DNA from: Pontibacter silvestris
Lineage (GTDB): Bacteria > Bacteroidota > Bacteroidia > Cytophagales > Hymenobacteraceae
DNA length: 64,000 nucleotides
Assembly (NCBI RefSeq): GCF_020907275.1
Contig: NZ_JAJJWI010000001.1
Location: 300,151 to 364,150, forward strand
Direction of reading: 5' to 3'
A program made the position numbers and the translations under genes. Positions 17,315-26,246 of the stretch are shown piece after piece. Every line of letters begins with the position of its first letter. Positions within the stretch are counted from its first letter, which is position 1. Below the pieces are notes generated by a model, which was not told the origin of the DNA, made no database searches, and saw nothing but the letters and a program-made list of their open reading frames with translations.

Positions 17315-17345
17315 AAAACCTGGCAAGTTTAGCCAGGTTTTCTAT
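17315..17345 (+). terminator. Intrinsic terminator after the cupin gene
   Basis: Arms AAAACCTGGC (17315-17324) and GCCAGGTTTT (17332-17341), 7-base loop, followed by a short T-rich tail. Confidence 0.85.
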
Positions 17346-17435
17346 AGGAGTCGTTTTTCTTAAGGCAAAGTGTTTTCTTTGAAATTAACATGGTGTTTTT
17401 GTCGGTTAAATCAATATTAAATTAAGAAGTACAAA

Positions 17436-17750
17436 ATGAGCTTTTATATAGTTAATGCCAGTTTTGAAATTGATAAACCTAACGAGGCGGTGCTGGAAGC
17501 CAAAACACAGAAGGATTATGAGAAGAGCCAAAATGCGAAGGGGTTAGTATCTTTTGAAGTATGGAAACGTGAGCATTCTGAAACAGTTGAATATGTGCTG
17601 GTTTCTAAGTGGGAGAGTAAGGATGACTTTAAATTCTGGATATCCAGAGACGAGCATGTGGATGAGCATAAGGAGCAGCGTATACGAAAAGAGGAATCAG
17701 AAAGGCCTAAGATAACAAAGAAGTTATCTTATTTTGAAAGTTACCTGTAA
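17436..17750 (+). CDS. Antibiotic biosynthesis monooxygenase (ABM)-fold protein
   Basis: A 104-residue ferredoxin-like (dimeric alpha/beta barrel) protein of the ABM type. The order strand (MSFYIVNASFEI), helix (about 20-35), strand KGLVSFEVWKRE, strand TVEYVLVSKWESKDDFKFWI is characteristic, and the KWES..DF.FW stretch matches the family. Members include small monooxygenases and IsdG-like heme-degrading enzymes; several Trp and His residues are present but no heme role can be proven. Monocistronic. The 280 bases after it hold no gene that I can support. Confidence 0.7.
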   Translation: MSFYIVNASFEIDKPNEAVLEAKTQKDYEKSQNAKGLVSFEVWKREHSETVEYVLVSKWESKDDFKFWISRDEHVDEHKEQRIRKEESERPKITKKLSYFESYL

Positions 17751-18031
17751 TATTGAGATTACATTGCTCTTACAGCGTAAAAGATGAAGTTAACCCTTAT
17801 AACTACTATAGCTGCAAGAGGTATTTACCAGATAGAGAGACCGTAATAGGAGAAATCTGATAAATACTTTTTTTATAGTAGATATGTAGTACCACTATGA
17901 TTTTACCAACAGGCATAACAGAAAAAAACAGGCAATATGCTAAAAGGTGTGCGTTTAACACCTTGTTATGATGTGTGAAAGCTGTGGTATTTAATATTAA
18001 TTTGGTGCCTTATATGTTTTATGTTTATCTA

Positions 18032-18421
18032 CTAAAGTTCATATAACTCTATAGGCAGATCATCAGGGTCGACAAAAAAGGTAAAGCGCTTACCTGTTGT
18101 TTTGTCTGTTCGGATAGGTTCTACCGAAACATTCTTAGCTGTTAAAGCCTCAACTGCTGCATCTAATTTGTTTACTTCAAAAGCAAGATGTCTTAGGCCT
18201 GTTGCTTCGGGCCTGCTTACCCGCTCTGGTGGAGTAGGAAAGGAAAACAGCTCAATAAGATATTCTCCGTTCAAGGCAAGGTCGAGCTTATAAGACTGCC
18301 TCTCTTCTCTATGAATTTCTCTGATAACAGTTAAACCCAGCACATCTGTATAGAATGCTTTAGACCTTCCATAGTCGGAGCAGATAATAGCAATGTGGTG
18401 AACAGCGTTGATTTGAAGCAT
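18032..18421 (-). CDS. VOC-family (glyoxalase/dioxygenase-fold) protein
   Basis: A 129-residue vicinal-oxygen-chelate protein of the YaeR/SMU1112c-like group. Two beta-alpha-beta-beta-beta modules are visible: INAVHHIAIICSDYGRSKAFY and GLRHLAFEVNKLDAAVEAL. Likely metal ligands are the His in VHHIAI, the His in LRHLAF and the Glu in IELYEL at the C-terminus. It may be a lyase, isomerase or a binding protein; the substrate is not known. It lies 70 bases downstream of tamL on the same strand and may be read through from it. Confidence 0.85.
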   Translation of the reverse strand: MLQINAVHHIAIICSDYGRSKAFYTDVLGLTVIREIHREERQSYKLDLALNGEYLIELFSFPTPPERVSRPEATGLRHLAFEVNKLDAAVEALTAKNVSVEPIRTDKTTGKRFTFFVDPDDLPIELYEL

Positions 18422-18492
18422 GTTATAAACTTTCCTGAGCTAAGGCCTTTCTTTAATATCTAAACTTTTGTGAGCTGTATCTGACGTCATTA

Positions 18493-20877
18493 TTAAAAAG
18501 GATAGCCAATAGCGATGTTAAGAGTCATGCTGTTTTCTCCGCTAAAGCCAAATTTAAAGTCGTTTAAGACATTGCGTTGGCCCTCCGGCAGATAAGGTAC
18601 CTGCACAGGTATACCAAAGTCAAAGCGTAGGACGAAGAATTCTACATCTACACGCAAGCCAAAGCCAGTACCAACGGCTAACTCTTTAGTGAAATTGTTA
18701 AATTCAAACTTACCTCCCGGCTTTTCTACTTCACCAGTTTCGGTGTAGGTATCTTTAATGAGCCACACATTACCGGCATCCACAAACAAGGCTCCTTTAA
18801 AAAAGCCTACTATCGGGAAGCGATACTCTATGTTTGCTTCCAGTTTTATGTCACCGGTCTGGTCGAAGTAAGATAGATTGTTATCTGTTTGATTCGCATA
18901 GAAGTCATAGGAGCCCGGACCAATGCTTCGTGCACGAAAGGCTCTGATACTGTTGGGGCCACCAATGGCAAACTGCTTTACATAAGGCATTACACTGGAG
19001 TTACCATAAGGGAAGCCTACACCAGCTATAAAGCGGGTAGCAATCTGGCTTTCTTCACCAATGTTCAGGTAATAGCGGAAGTCATTGTCTATGCGGGTAT
19101 ACTGCGAGTATCGTTGTCCGAGTAGTGTTCGGGGGTAATCCTCCTGTGGCGCTTCAGAGCCAAACAGAGAATATAATGCATTCACAACATTGCCTGAAAG
19201 ATCTAGGGTTGTGCTATTATAAAACTGATGCGTATGGTCCTCATACACCTGCGTGCTAAATGTTGCCTGATAGATAGAGCCGATGATAAACTGATTTTCA
19301 AAGCTGCGCTGTAAATAAGGCCTGTCAGCTAAAAGGGCATCAAACTCAGGAGTAGTATTAGCCAGCTGCACATATTGCAGGTTAATAGGCGTTACATCAA
19401 AAGTCAGTGTCTTTTTAGGCCGCCAATTATAGGCATAAGTAGCATTAAAGGAGTTCATCTGGAAATACTGCACTCTGTTCAGAAAATTAAAGCCAAGGCC
19501 AATTCTTGTTTTAGGAACAAACTCCGTTCGCAGGTTCGGTAAATGGAAGGGAGACATAATGCGTGGGAAAGTCAGTGTTGTTTGCACTCCCAACTCATAA
19601 GATGTTAAGCCGTTGTTATTAGTGTCAGTTTCTGAATTAGTATCCTCACCGGATGTTCTGTTACCGCCTATCTGATTTTCAAAACTACCCGTTAACTCTA
19701 CATTAAGCTGTTCTGAGCCTCTGAAAGTATTGCGGTTCCGGAAAGAGGCTGTTATGCCTGGCCCTGCAAAACCGTTTGTTTTACTTACCATTCTGGCTTC
19801 GGCCCGCAAAGACTTTTTCATGGCCGGCGTAAGGTATATAAATGCGTCTAACTGATTGTTGCTGGCGGTATCATCTTCAAACTGAACGTTCACGAACTTA
19901 TAGGCAGGCAGGCCCATCAGGCGGTTCACAGTAAGAAGCTGATCACTCCGGGTATAAAGGCTGTCTTGCCGCAGAAAAACGCCTCTTAGCAGATGCTTGG
20001 CTTTTACATAGTCTTCGTTAGGTACATAGTGGTAGCCTCTAACATCAATGGTATCACTGGTAGATAAGCTATCGCCAAGAAAATAGTTGGCGAATATATA
20101 AATATCATCTAAGGTATAAGGTTGTAAAGCCTGGGAAGGGGCATCTCTTTTTACCCGTAGCAGTACATCAGCCTGCCTGTTACCCGCAGTAGTATCTACA
20201 CTAAAAATAAGATTTTCAGGGCTGAAATAGTAATATCCTTTTTCCTTAAGCTCTCCATCAATTCTTACCCGCTCCGCTGTCATAGTAGACAGATCATATG
20301 GCTCACCCGGAATAAGTAATGACTCTGAGCTTGTAGCACGAATAGCCTGGTGTACGGGCAAAGAGTCATTGAGTGTATATTCTACTTTTCTGATGCGGTA
20401 GGGCTCACTTACAGAAGTGGTCCATTCAATATTGGCTTTCTTCTTTTCAATGGTTGTTGTACTTTCTACAGAATTATTGAAGTAACCTTTGTTGAGCAAT
20501 TGGTTTCGCATAATGTCATTAATCGAACTGGTATCTACTTCTGAGAGTAGCACAGGAGGTTCGCCAAGTTTTGTTTGTATCCAGTGCTTCAGGCCTTTTT
20601 CCTTTTCTGTGTAGAAAGCATTATAAATCCACAATTTGGGCTTTAGGCCTAGTATAGATGCATTGGGCTTTGGCCTTACAGGGCCATCTAAGTCAGTTCC
20701 TAATTCTCTGTTACTGCTGTCTTCCTCATTCTTTACCTTTATATCATATCCTGCAAACAGAGCATCTCCCTCAGGTACTGTTTTAGTACTGCTACAACCC
20801 GATAATATTATAACTACGAAAAGAAATAATAGGGTACGGTAGCTCAGCAAGTGCCTACGAGATATTACTGGTATCAT
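18493..20877 (-). CDS. tamL: TamL, Omp85-family outer-membrane lipoprotein
   Basis: A 794-residue BamA/TamA-type protein with a lipoprotein signal (hydrophobic core ending in LSGC, Cys at about residue 28), then POTRA-like domains and a C-terminal 16-strand barrel (about residues 390-794) ending in the hydrophobic strand LNIAIGYPF. The lid-loop region carries GGPNSIRAFRARSIGPG, which fits the Omp85 motif (V/I)RG(F/Y) only loosely, as in Bacteroidota. In this phylum the TamA counterpart is a lipoprotein called TamL and acts with TamB in outer-membrane assembly. Here tamB is directly upstream with a 21-base gap, which makes the call strong. Confidence 0.9.
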   Translation of the reverse strand: MIPVISRRHLLSYRTLLFLFVVIILSGCSSTKTVPEGDALFAGYDIKVKNEEDSSNRELGTDLDGPVRPKPNASILGLKPKLWIYNAFYTEKEKGLKHWIQTKLGEPPVLLSEVDTSSINDIMRNQLLNKGYFNNSVESTTTIEKKKANIEWTTSVSEPYRIRKVEYTLNDSLPVHQAIRATSSESLLIPGEPYDLSTMTAERVRIDGELKEKGYYYFSPENLIFSVDTTAGNRQADVLLRVKRDAPSQALQPYTLDDIYIFANYFLGDSLSTSDTIDVRGYHYVPNEDYVKAKHLLRGVFLRQDSLYTRSDQLLTVNRLMGLPAYKFVNVQFEDDTASNNQLDAFIYLTPAMKKSLRAEARMVSKTNGFAGPGITASFRNRNTFRGSEQLNVELTGSFENQIGGNRTSGEDTNSETDTNNNGLTSYELGVQTTLTFPRIMSPFHLPNLRTEFVPKTRIGLGFNFLNRVQYFQMNSFNATYAYNWRPKKTLTFDVTPINLQYVQLANTTPEFDALLADRPYLQRSFENQFIIGSIYQATFSTQVYEDHTHQFYNSTTLDLSGNVVNALYSLFGSEAPQEDYPRTLLGQRYSQYTRIDNDFRYYLNIGEESQIATRFIAGVGFPYGNSSVMPYVKQFAIGGPNSIRAFRARSIGPGSYDFYANQTDNNLSYFDQTGDIKLEANIEYRFPIVGFFKGALFVDAGNVWLIKDTYTETGEVEKPGGKFEFNNFTKELAVGTGFGLRVDVEFFVLRFDFGIPVQVPYLPEGQRNVLNDFKFGFSGENSMTLNIAIGYPF

Positions 20878-20898
20878 AAAAGTGCTTTTGTCTCTGTG

Positions 20899-23800
20899 TT
20901 ATTTTGAACTGTTGTTGCTTGTCGCCTTTTCTTTACGGCGCTCGGCTTCTCTTTCCTTGCGGCCTTCAAGGCTTCTGAAAAGGTCAGAGAAATTGTTGTA
21001 ATCCCGAACGAATATGAGTGACAGACCTGTTGCCCGAACATCTCCCTGCAGAAAACCTTCGTACTGGTTTCGCTGGAAACCCCGCAGGCGTAAGCGGCCA
21101 TCTTCTGTCAGAGAATATTCTACAGAAATGTCTCCGCCGAAACCACTCATAGAGTTGGTCGATTCACTTTGTCCTTCCAGGCCTATATCACTGCCGACAC
21201 GTACGGTAAGGCGATCGTTTAGGAACTGCTGGTTTAAAGCTACATTAAGGTCTGTGCGACCCTCGGCAGATCCGGAAGAGTAATCCTCATAAGAGTTTAC
21301 GCCTAACTCTAGGCCCAAACCTCCTGCATATTTATTGGTAAGTTGGTTCAGCTGGTCTGTCATTACCTGGCTTAAACTGTTACGGGCAGCACTGGCAATG
21401 CCTCCACCTCCAGCACTTTGCAGTGGATCAGGTGCCAGAAAACGTCCTAACACCAGTAAAGCAAACACCTGCTTGTTGAGCTGCGAGTCATCCTGACGTA
21501 AACTGGCAAGACTGGCTGTAACTTGTTCTCCTACGTTTCCACGCTGCTCTTCCGGTAGCTGAATATCAAAGTCTATATCTAAGCTTAAAATTTCACCTCC
21601 AACTTCGACAAGTACTTCAAAAGGAACATCGTTTCTTAGTGATGGGTCCTGTGTGTCTCCTCCAATTTGTGACGCAACTAACTCAGTAGGGGCTGTTTCA
21701 ACCCGATAAATAGCTGTTATATTCAGGTCAGCCTGTAATGGGTCTCCGGTCCAGGCAATGTAGCTGCCTTCGGCAATATCTAACTCTCGCGATGCCAGAT
21801 CGTAAAAATCCATGCTATACCTACCATCTGTAATTTCATAGCGCCCTGTCATGTTTATCTGACCGCTAGGGGTAATACCCACGTAGAGAGGATCTGCTGT
21901 GCCACGCACTACTAAATTATCACCTGTTGTCGGGTCTATAATAATAGTGATAGGCGTTTCGTCAGTTACTCTTACCTGCGCTTCAATATCTGCCCCAACA
22001 AAGCCTGTCGTTTGAGTTGAATCTTCTTCTTCCTGGCCTCCTGTAATTGCCGAAAGAGATTCATTCAGGTTTACAAACTCTACAATGCCCTCTCTTTCTG
22101 CCGCGCCTGCCTCATCAGCAGGCACCACAGCCGTAAACTCTGAGCCCTCCAACACACTTACGTCTACTTCCACTACAGGCTGTGTCATATTACCGGTAAT
22201 AGATGCATCAGCAGCAAGCAGTACCGTGCCGTAGAACAAGTCGTTGTCCTGGGAAGTGGAGTTCATGGCAAGGAACTGATCTGTGGTAATATTCAGATCA
22301 AAGCTATAATCTGTATAATCCTGTGTCAGTACATTACCACTTACTACCAAGTCATTACCTAATGTATCTGTTAAGGTAAAGTTAGGGAAATTGATACCCT
22401 GTTCGGTGAAAGCCAGGCGCTCATCTTCCAGGCGATAGATGGAGTTTAACATGCTAACGTTAAACTGCGCCTGATTAAAGTTAAGGTCACCAATGATGTT
22501 TGGATCATCTAAGGTACCTGTAATGCGCAGCCTGCCATTAGCACTGCCATCCATATCTTCTACCATGCCCTGGGTAAACCCTTGCAGTGAGGCTAAGGCC
22601 AAGCTGTTAATGTTGGCATCCAGGTTAAGTAAATTGGCGTTAGGCTGCGCTTCGTAAAAGCCATTTATCAGCACCTGGTTTCCGTTACCTGATAGGGAGG
22701 CATCAATGTTATAGCGGTTGTTGCCAGAGCTGTTTGCTTCTAAACCTATTGTGCCTACAGGTGTTCCCATATAAGCTAATTCTGTAATAGTAAGGTCTGA
22801 AGTAAAGGAAAGCGTTCCTGCCATCAGGTTCTCTAATGTAGCTTCGCCGTTAATGGTACCGTCTACTAAATTAACGCTGTCCTGCGATGGCTGGAATGTC
22901 TCCAACAGGTAGCCTATATCAAAATCGCCGAACTGTACCTGGAGTGGTGCGGTAGGGGAGAGCTCACCTGTGCTGTTAAGAAGCAGGAAGCTATTGTTAC
23001 GCTGTAACCGGATATTGTTTGCATATAATACATTTCCGCCAAACTGCAGGTAATTGTCCTGAGGTACTGTCCATTGGTCGCCGTTGATAACCAACTGGTC
23101 AGGATTGAAGGAAAATCGGAAACCATTGCCGATGCTATTTAGCGTACCTCCCAGTACAAACTGTTCTTGGCTGGCAGATGAGTCTCCTGCCATTGCCAAT
23201 CTTACTGTTAAGGCATCCTCGCCGGCTGCACCCGATAAAGAAATATTGTTTGCTCTGAAAGATGGAGACACAAGTCTGTCAAGTTCCAGGCTATAGCCAA
23301 GTTCTTCTCTGTTACCTCTTATCTGAAACGCAAGGTCCTGTAAAGCATAGTCGGTGTAGGTGATGTTGCTGAAGTTAGCATGCACCGCCAGTTGCTGACT
23401 GCTGCTATTGTAGTTGCCTGTAATAGGTCCTGCTGGTTGAAAATTCTCTAAGCCGGGAACAAAAGATGTAACCACGCTTGGTCGGAGTAGCTCCATTTCA
23501 AATACAAAATCTCCTAGGTTAACATCAGTTGGGTAAGGAGGGTCAGGCTGCAGATCTAAATAGTTAGAGAAATATTTCTGTAACGCGGTTGGTAAAGTAT
23601 CAAAGCTATTGGCAAAGCGCATGTCAGCCGCTAACAGGTTAGAGTTAAGTGTTACTTCGGCACCTGGTCCAGATTGGTCAACTGCAAGTACTAGCGAGTC
23701 TACTGGTATGGTTTGCCCGCTATGCTGGACAATAAACTCGTTCATTTCCAGTGTACCACTGATTGAACTGGCATCAGCACCTGTAAAGTTACCTGCTACC

Positions 23801-25941
23801 TGGCCTTGTAGCCGGAGTTCTTCTGAATAAAGGTTTAATGCCTGCAGGTTGGCTCCCTCCAGATCAAGGTTAAAGGCATAAGCAGGTTGCTCGCTGTTGC
23901 GCATGTTAAAATCACCGTTCAGATCAAAAGCAAGATTTTCATCTTCTGCTGTGGCCGTTACTGTGTATAGGTTCTGATTGATATTGGCATTAACATCAAT
24001 ATCATTATAGGTATAATTGTTATAGTTGAACTCCTGAATATGGGCTTGAGCTTCCGCACGCATGGTTTCAGGTGTCAGTCCACGGCCATTGGCATTAACT
24101 TCCAGTGCCATAACACCAAGTCCTAATTCAGGTGCAGTTACCTGGCTAAGGTCAAACCTGCCGGTCCGGATAGTAGCTTTGAACGCTTCCGTGTCCTGAT
24201 CCATATCTACGACAGCATAAATGTTCCCGGCAGAGCTGCGAAGATCGGCTTGGGCATCAAATTCAGTCATGCCACCCCGGAAGTTACCAGTCATGCTAAT
24301 GTTGCCAGGAATTCGGATATCAGGCGGTAAAGTGCCCGGTGGTAACAACGCTTGTATATCTGTTCGGGTGGTAGCGAAGCGGTTAATATCCAGATTCATG
24401 AACAGCTGGTCAGGATTCATCGCATTGCGAACATTGCCGCTAATGTCTACTACAGTGCCTTTTAATCCTGCTGCCTGGAAACGAGGTATGGTAATATTAT
24501 CCAGCTGCCCTTCGGCTTGCCCTTCTAACCTTATTGTAGAGTTAGCAACAGCTCTGAACGAGGGGTCGCTAACCAGGTCTGGTGCAAAATATTTCAGGTC
24601 CTGCATGCCAATATAGCTGTCGGCAATATTTAAATCCACGGCCACCTGCTCCGGATTATCAGCAACAGCATCTAAGGATGGGTATGTTGCTGCCAACTCG
24701 TTTGTCAGTCGGCTGTTACCGGTACGAAGGTCAAGATCAGCAATGCGGGCACTGGTAGAATCTACAGTTATGGCTGCCTGTAGGTTCTCTAAACGGAAAC
24801 CGCTTTTTTCTACCATTCTGAACTGGTCGATGTTAAGCCCCATACGGTTCTGGCTGTACAAGATGTCCCCTGCCTTAACTTCGACGCTATCAAACCTTAT
24901 GTGGTTAAAGTCCATGCCTTGCGACTGCGCTGGCATGTTGAAGTTATCAAAAATAATTTGCAGACCACTGACATTCATGTTATTTAAACCTATTACCCAG
25001 TCCATTGGCTGCCCTTGTGATGTTTCTACAGACTCATCCAGTTCTTCCTCTGTGCGGGCTGGGTTTACTGCAAGAGAGTCAATTGGTTTGCTGCTTTCCT
25101 GGGCATAAACAACAGAAGTGTTGTGCAGCTCGAATGTGTTAAGATTTACTTTGGCATTGGGAATGTCAATATTATCAGCTGTCAGTTCAGATTGCCCCAG
25201 CTTTAACTCAATGCGCTGCTCTGCTGGCTGGCTTACATAGCTTAAATCAATATTATTTAATGCTACTCTACTAATTCCAAACTCCATTTCCAGCGGTTCA
25301 CTTTCGGTAGTATCAGGTGGAGGTAGCTTGGCTTGAACGTAGTTCAGGCCAGTGTTGCTTAACTCAATTTCATCGACAATGTAGCGCTGTGCATCCAGGT
25401 CTATTTCATCCATGGTAGTGGTTAACTGCCCTACCCGGCCACGAACCAGGTTGCCGCCTGCTTCATCTCTGAAGTTAACATAAATATCTTCCAGGTTGAC
25501 TTCCCCTACACTTATAGCCATACTGGACGATGCTGTATCTGCAGGTTGTGCAGCAGCAGTGTCGGAGGCAAAAGCTTCTGTAATGAAGTCATAGTTTGTA
25601 GAGCTGTCGGGTCTGATGTGAATATTAGCTGTTGCATGCTCAAGATTTACTTCACCTACATTTACCTCCCCACTGATCAAAGACCAGATCCGTAAGTCAG
25701 CACCCAGGTACTCGCTGTACCATAAGGTGTCCTGTTGCTGGTCTTCAACATACACATTTTTCAACACAAGTGTGTTGCGCCAGTTAGTAGTAAAACCTCC
25801 TATTTCTACACGTGTGTTCAGTGTATTAGAAAGATAAGAGGCGCCTTTCTGTGCTAAAAAGTTCTGTACTGGTTGAAATTGCAGGGCAATAACAATAAGT
25901 ATCACTAATCCGACTATTGCCAGTAATAGCCACATTAGCAC
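20899..25941 (-). CDS. tamB: TamB, translocation and assembly module subunit
   Basis: A 1680-residue protein with one N-terminal membrane helix (WLLLAIVGLVILIVIAL), a very long run of beta-strand repeats of the AsmA/TamB type, and the C-terminal TamB (DUF490) domain at about residues 1250-1660, including the conserved GRYEITDGRYSM motif. It spans the periplasm as a lipid-conducting bridge and partners TamL. The start is unclear: the frame begins with GTG at 25941, the first ATG is at 25935, and the frame stays open without ATG to a stop at 25993-25995, encoding a plausible basic lead-in (KHIGLIFLKVL). An ATT at 25989 is possible. Confidence 0.9.
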   Translation of the reverse strand: MLMWLLLAIVGLVILIVIALQFQPVQNFLAQKGASYLSNTLNTRVEIGGFTTNWRNTLVLKNVYVEDQQQDTLWYSEYLGADLRIWSLISGEVNVGEVNLEHATANIHIRPDSSTNYDFITEAFASDTAAAQPADTASSSMAISVGEVNLEDIYVNFRDEAGGNLVRGRVGQLTTTMDEIDLDAQRYIVDEIELSNTGLNYVQAKLPPPDTTESEPLEMEFGISRVALNNIDLSYVSQPAEQRIELKLGQSELTADNIDIPNAKVNLNTFELHNTSVVYAQESSKPIDSLAVNPARTEEELDESVETSQGQPMDWVIGLNNMNVSGLQIIFDNFNMPAQSQGMDFNHIRFDSVEVKAGDILYSQNRMGLNIDQFRMVEKSGFRLENLQAAITVDSTSARIADLDLRTGNSRLTNELAATYPSLDAVADNPEQVAVDLNIADSYIGMQDLKYFAPDLVSDPSFRAVANSTIRLEGQAEGQLDNITIPRFQAAGLKGTVVDISGNVRNAMNPDQLFMNLDINRFATTRTDIQALLPPGTLPPDIRIPGNISMTGNFRGGMTEFDAQADLRSSAGNIYAVVDMDQDTEAFKATIRTGRFDLSQVTAPELGLGVMALEVNANGRGLTPETMRAEAQAHIQEFNYNNYTYNDIDVNANINQNLYTVTATAEDENLAFDLNGDFNMRNSEQPAYAFNLDLEGANLQALNLYSEELRLQGQVAGNFTGADASSISGTLEMNEFIVQHSGQTIPVDSLVLAVDQSGPGAEVTLNSNLLAADMRFANSFDTLPTALQKYFSNYLDLQPDPPYPTDVNLGDFVFEMELLRPSVVTSFVPGLENFQPAGPITGNYNSSSQQLAVHANFSNITYTDYALQDLAFQIRGNREELGYSLELDRLVSPSFRANNISLSGAAGEDALTVRLAMAGDSSASQEQFVLGGTLNSIGNGFRFSFNPDQLVINGDQWTVPQDNYLQFGGNVLYANNIRLQRNNSFLLLNSTGELSPTAPLQVQFGDFDIGYLLETFQPSQDSVNLVDGTINGEATLENLMAGTLSFTSDLTITELAYMGTPVGTIGLEANSSGNNRYNIDASLSGNGNQVLINGFYEAQPNANLLNLDANINSLALASLQGFTQGMVEDMDGSANGRLRITGTLDDPNIIGDLNFNQAQFNVSMLNSIYRLEDERLAFTEQGINFPNFTLTDTLGNDLVVSGNVLTQDYTDYSFDLNITTDQFLAMNSTSQDNDLFYGTVLLAADASITGNMTQPVVEVDVSVLEGSEFTAVVPADEAGAAEREGIVEFVNLNESLSAITGGQEEEDSTQTTGFVGADIEAQVRVTDETPITIIIDPTTGDNLVVRGTADPLYVGITPSGQINMTGRYEITDGRYSMDFYDLASRELDIAEGSYIAWTGDPLQADLNITAIYRVETAPTELVASQIGGDTQDPSLRNDVPFEVLVEVGGEILSLDIDFDIQLPEEQRGNVGEQVTASLASLRQDDSQLNKQVFALLVLGRFLAPDPLQSAGGGGIASAARNSLSQVMTDQLNQLTNKYAGGLGLELGVNSYEDYSSGSAEGRTDLNVALNQQFLNDRLTVRVGSDIGLEGQSESTNSMSGFGGDISVEYSLTEDGRLRLRGFQRNQYEGFLQGDVRATGLSLIFVRDYNNFSDLFRSLEGRKEREAERRKEKATSNNSSK

Positions 25942-26086
25942 TTTCAGAAAGATGAGTCCGATATGTTTTGCAGATGCGATAACTTTAATAGTTTAGGGTA
26001 CAGATGGCTGTACGAATATAAATTACCAATGGATTTCACTCATCCATGAAAAGCTTGCAGTACATCTGTATAATAAGGGGTCAATT

Positions 26087-26121
26087 TGTTAAAACGGACA
26101 GAATAGCTGTTAAAGCGGACA
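26087..26121. promoter_or_regulatory. Tandem 14-bp direct repeat, probable regulator site
   Basis: TGTTAAAACGGACA (26087-26100) and TGTTAAAGCGGACA (26108-26121) match at 13 of 14 positions and are exactly 21 bases apart, i.e. two turns of the helix on the same face. They lie in the 305-base divergent spacer between tamB and the FUSC gene, at a distance that could serve either promoter. The arrangement resembles sites of OmpR- or LytTR-type response regulators (inference). The rest of the spacer shows no gene. Confidence 0.6.
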
Positions 26122-26246
26122 AAGATTGAACTGAAATTTACGGAACAAGTACTTAGTTAATCAGATAAAGCTTTTCATTATTCGTTAATACCCTTCTGAT
26201 GGAAATCTCAACCACGAAAGGTATATTCGCACCCTAACGTTTTAAA

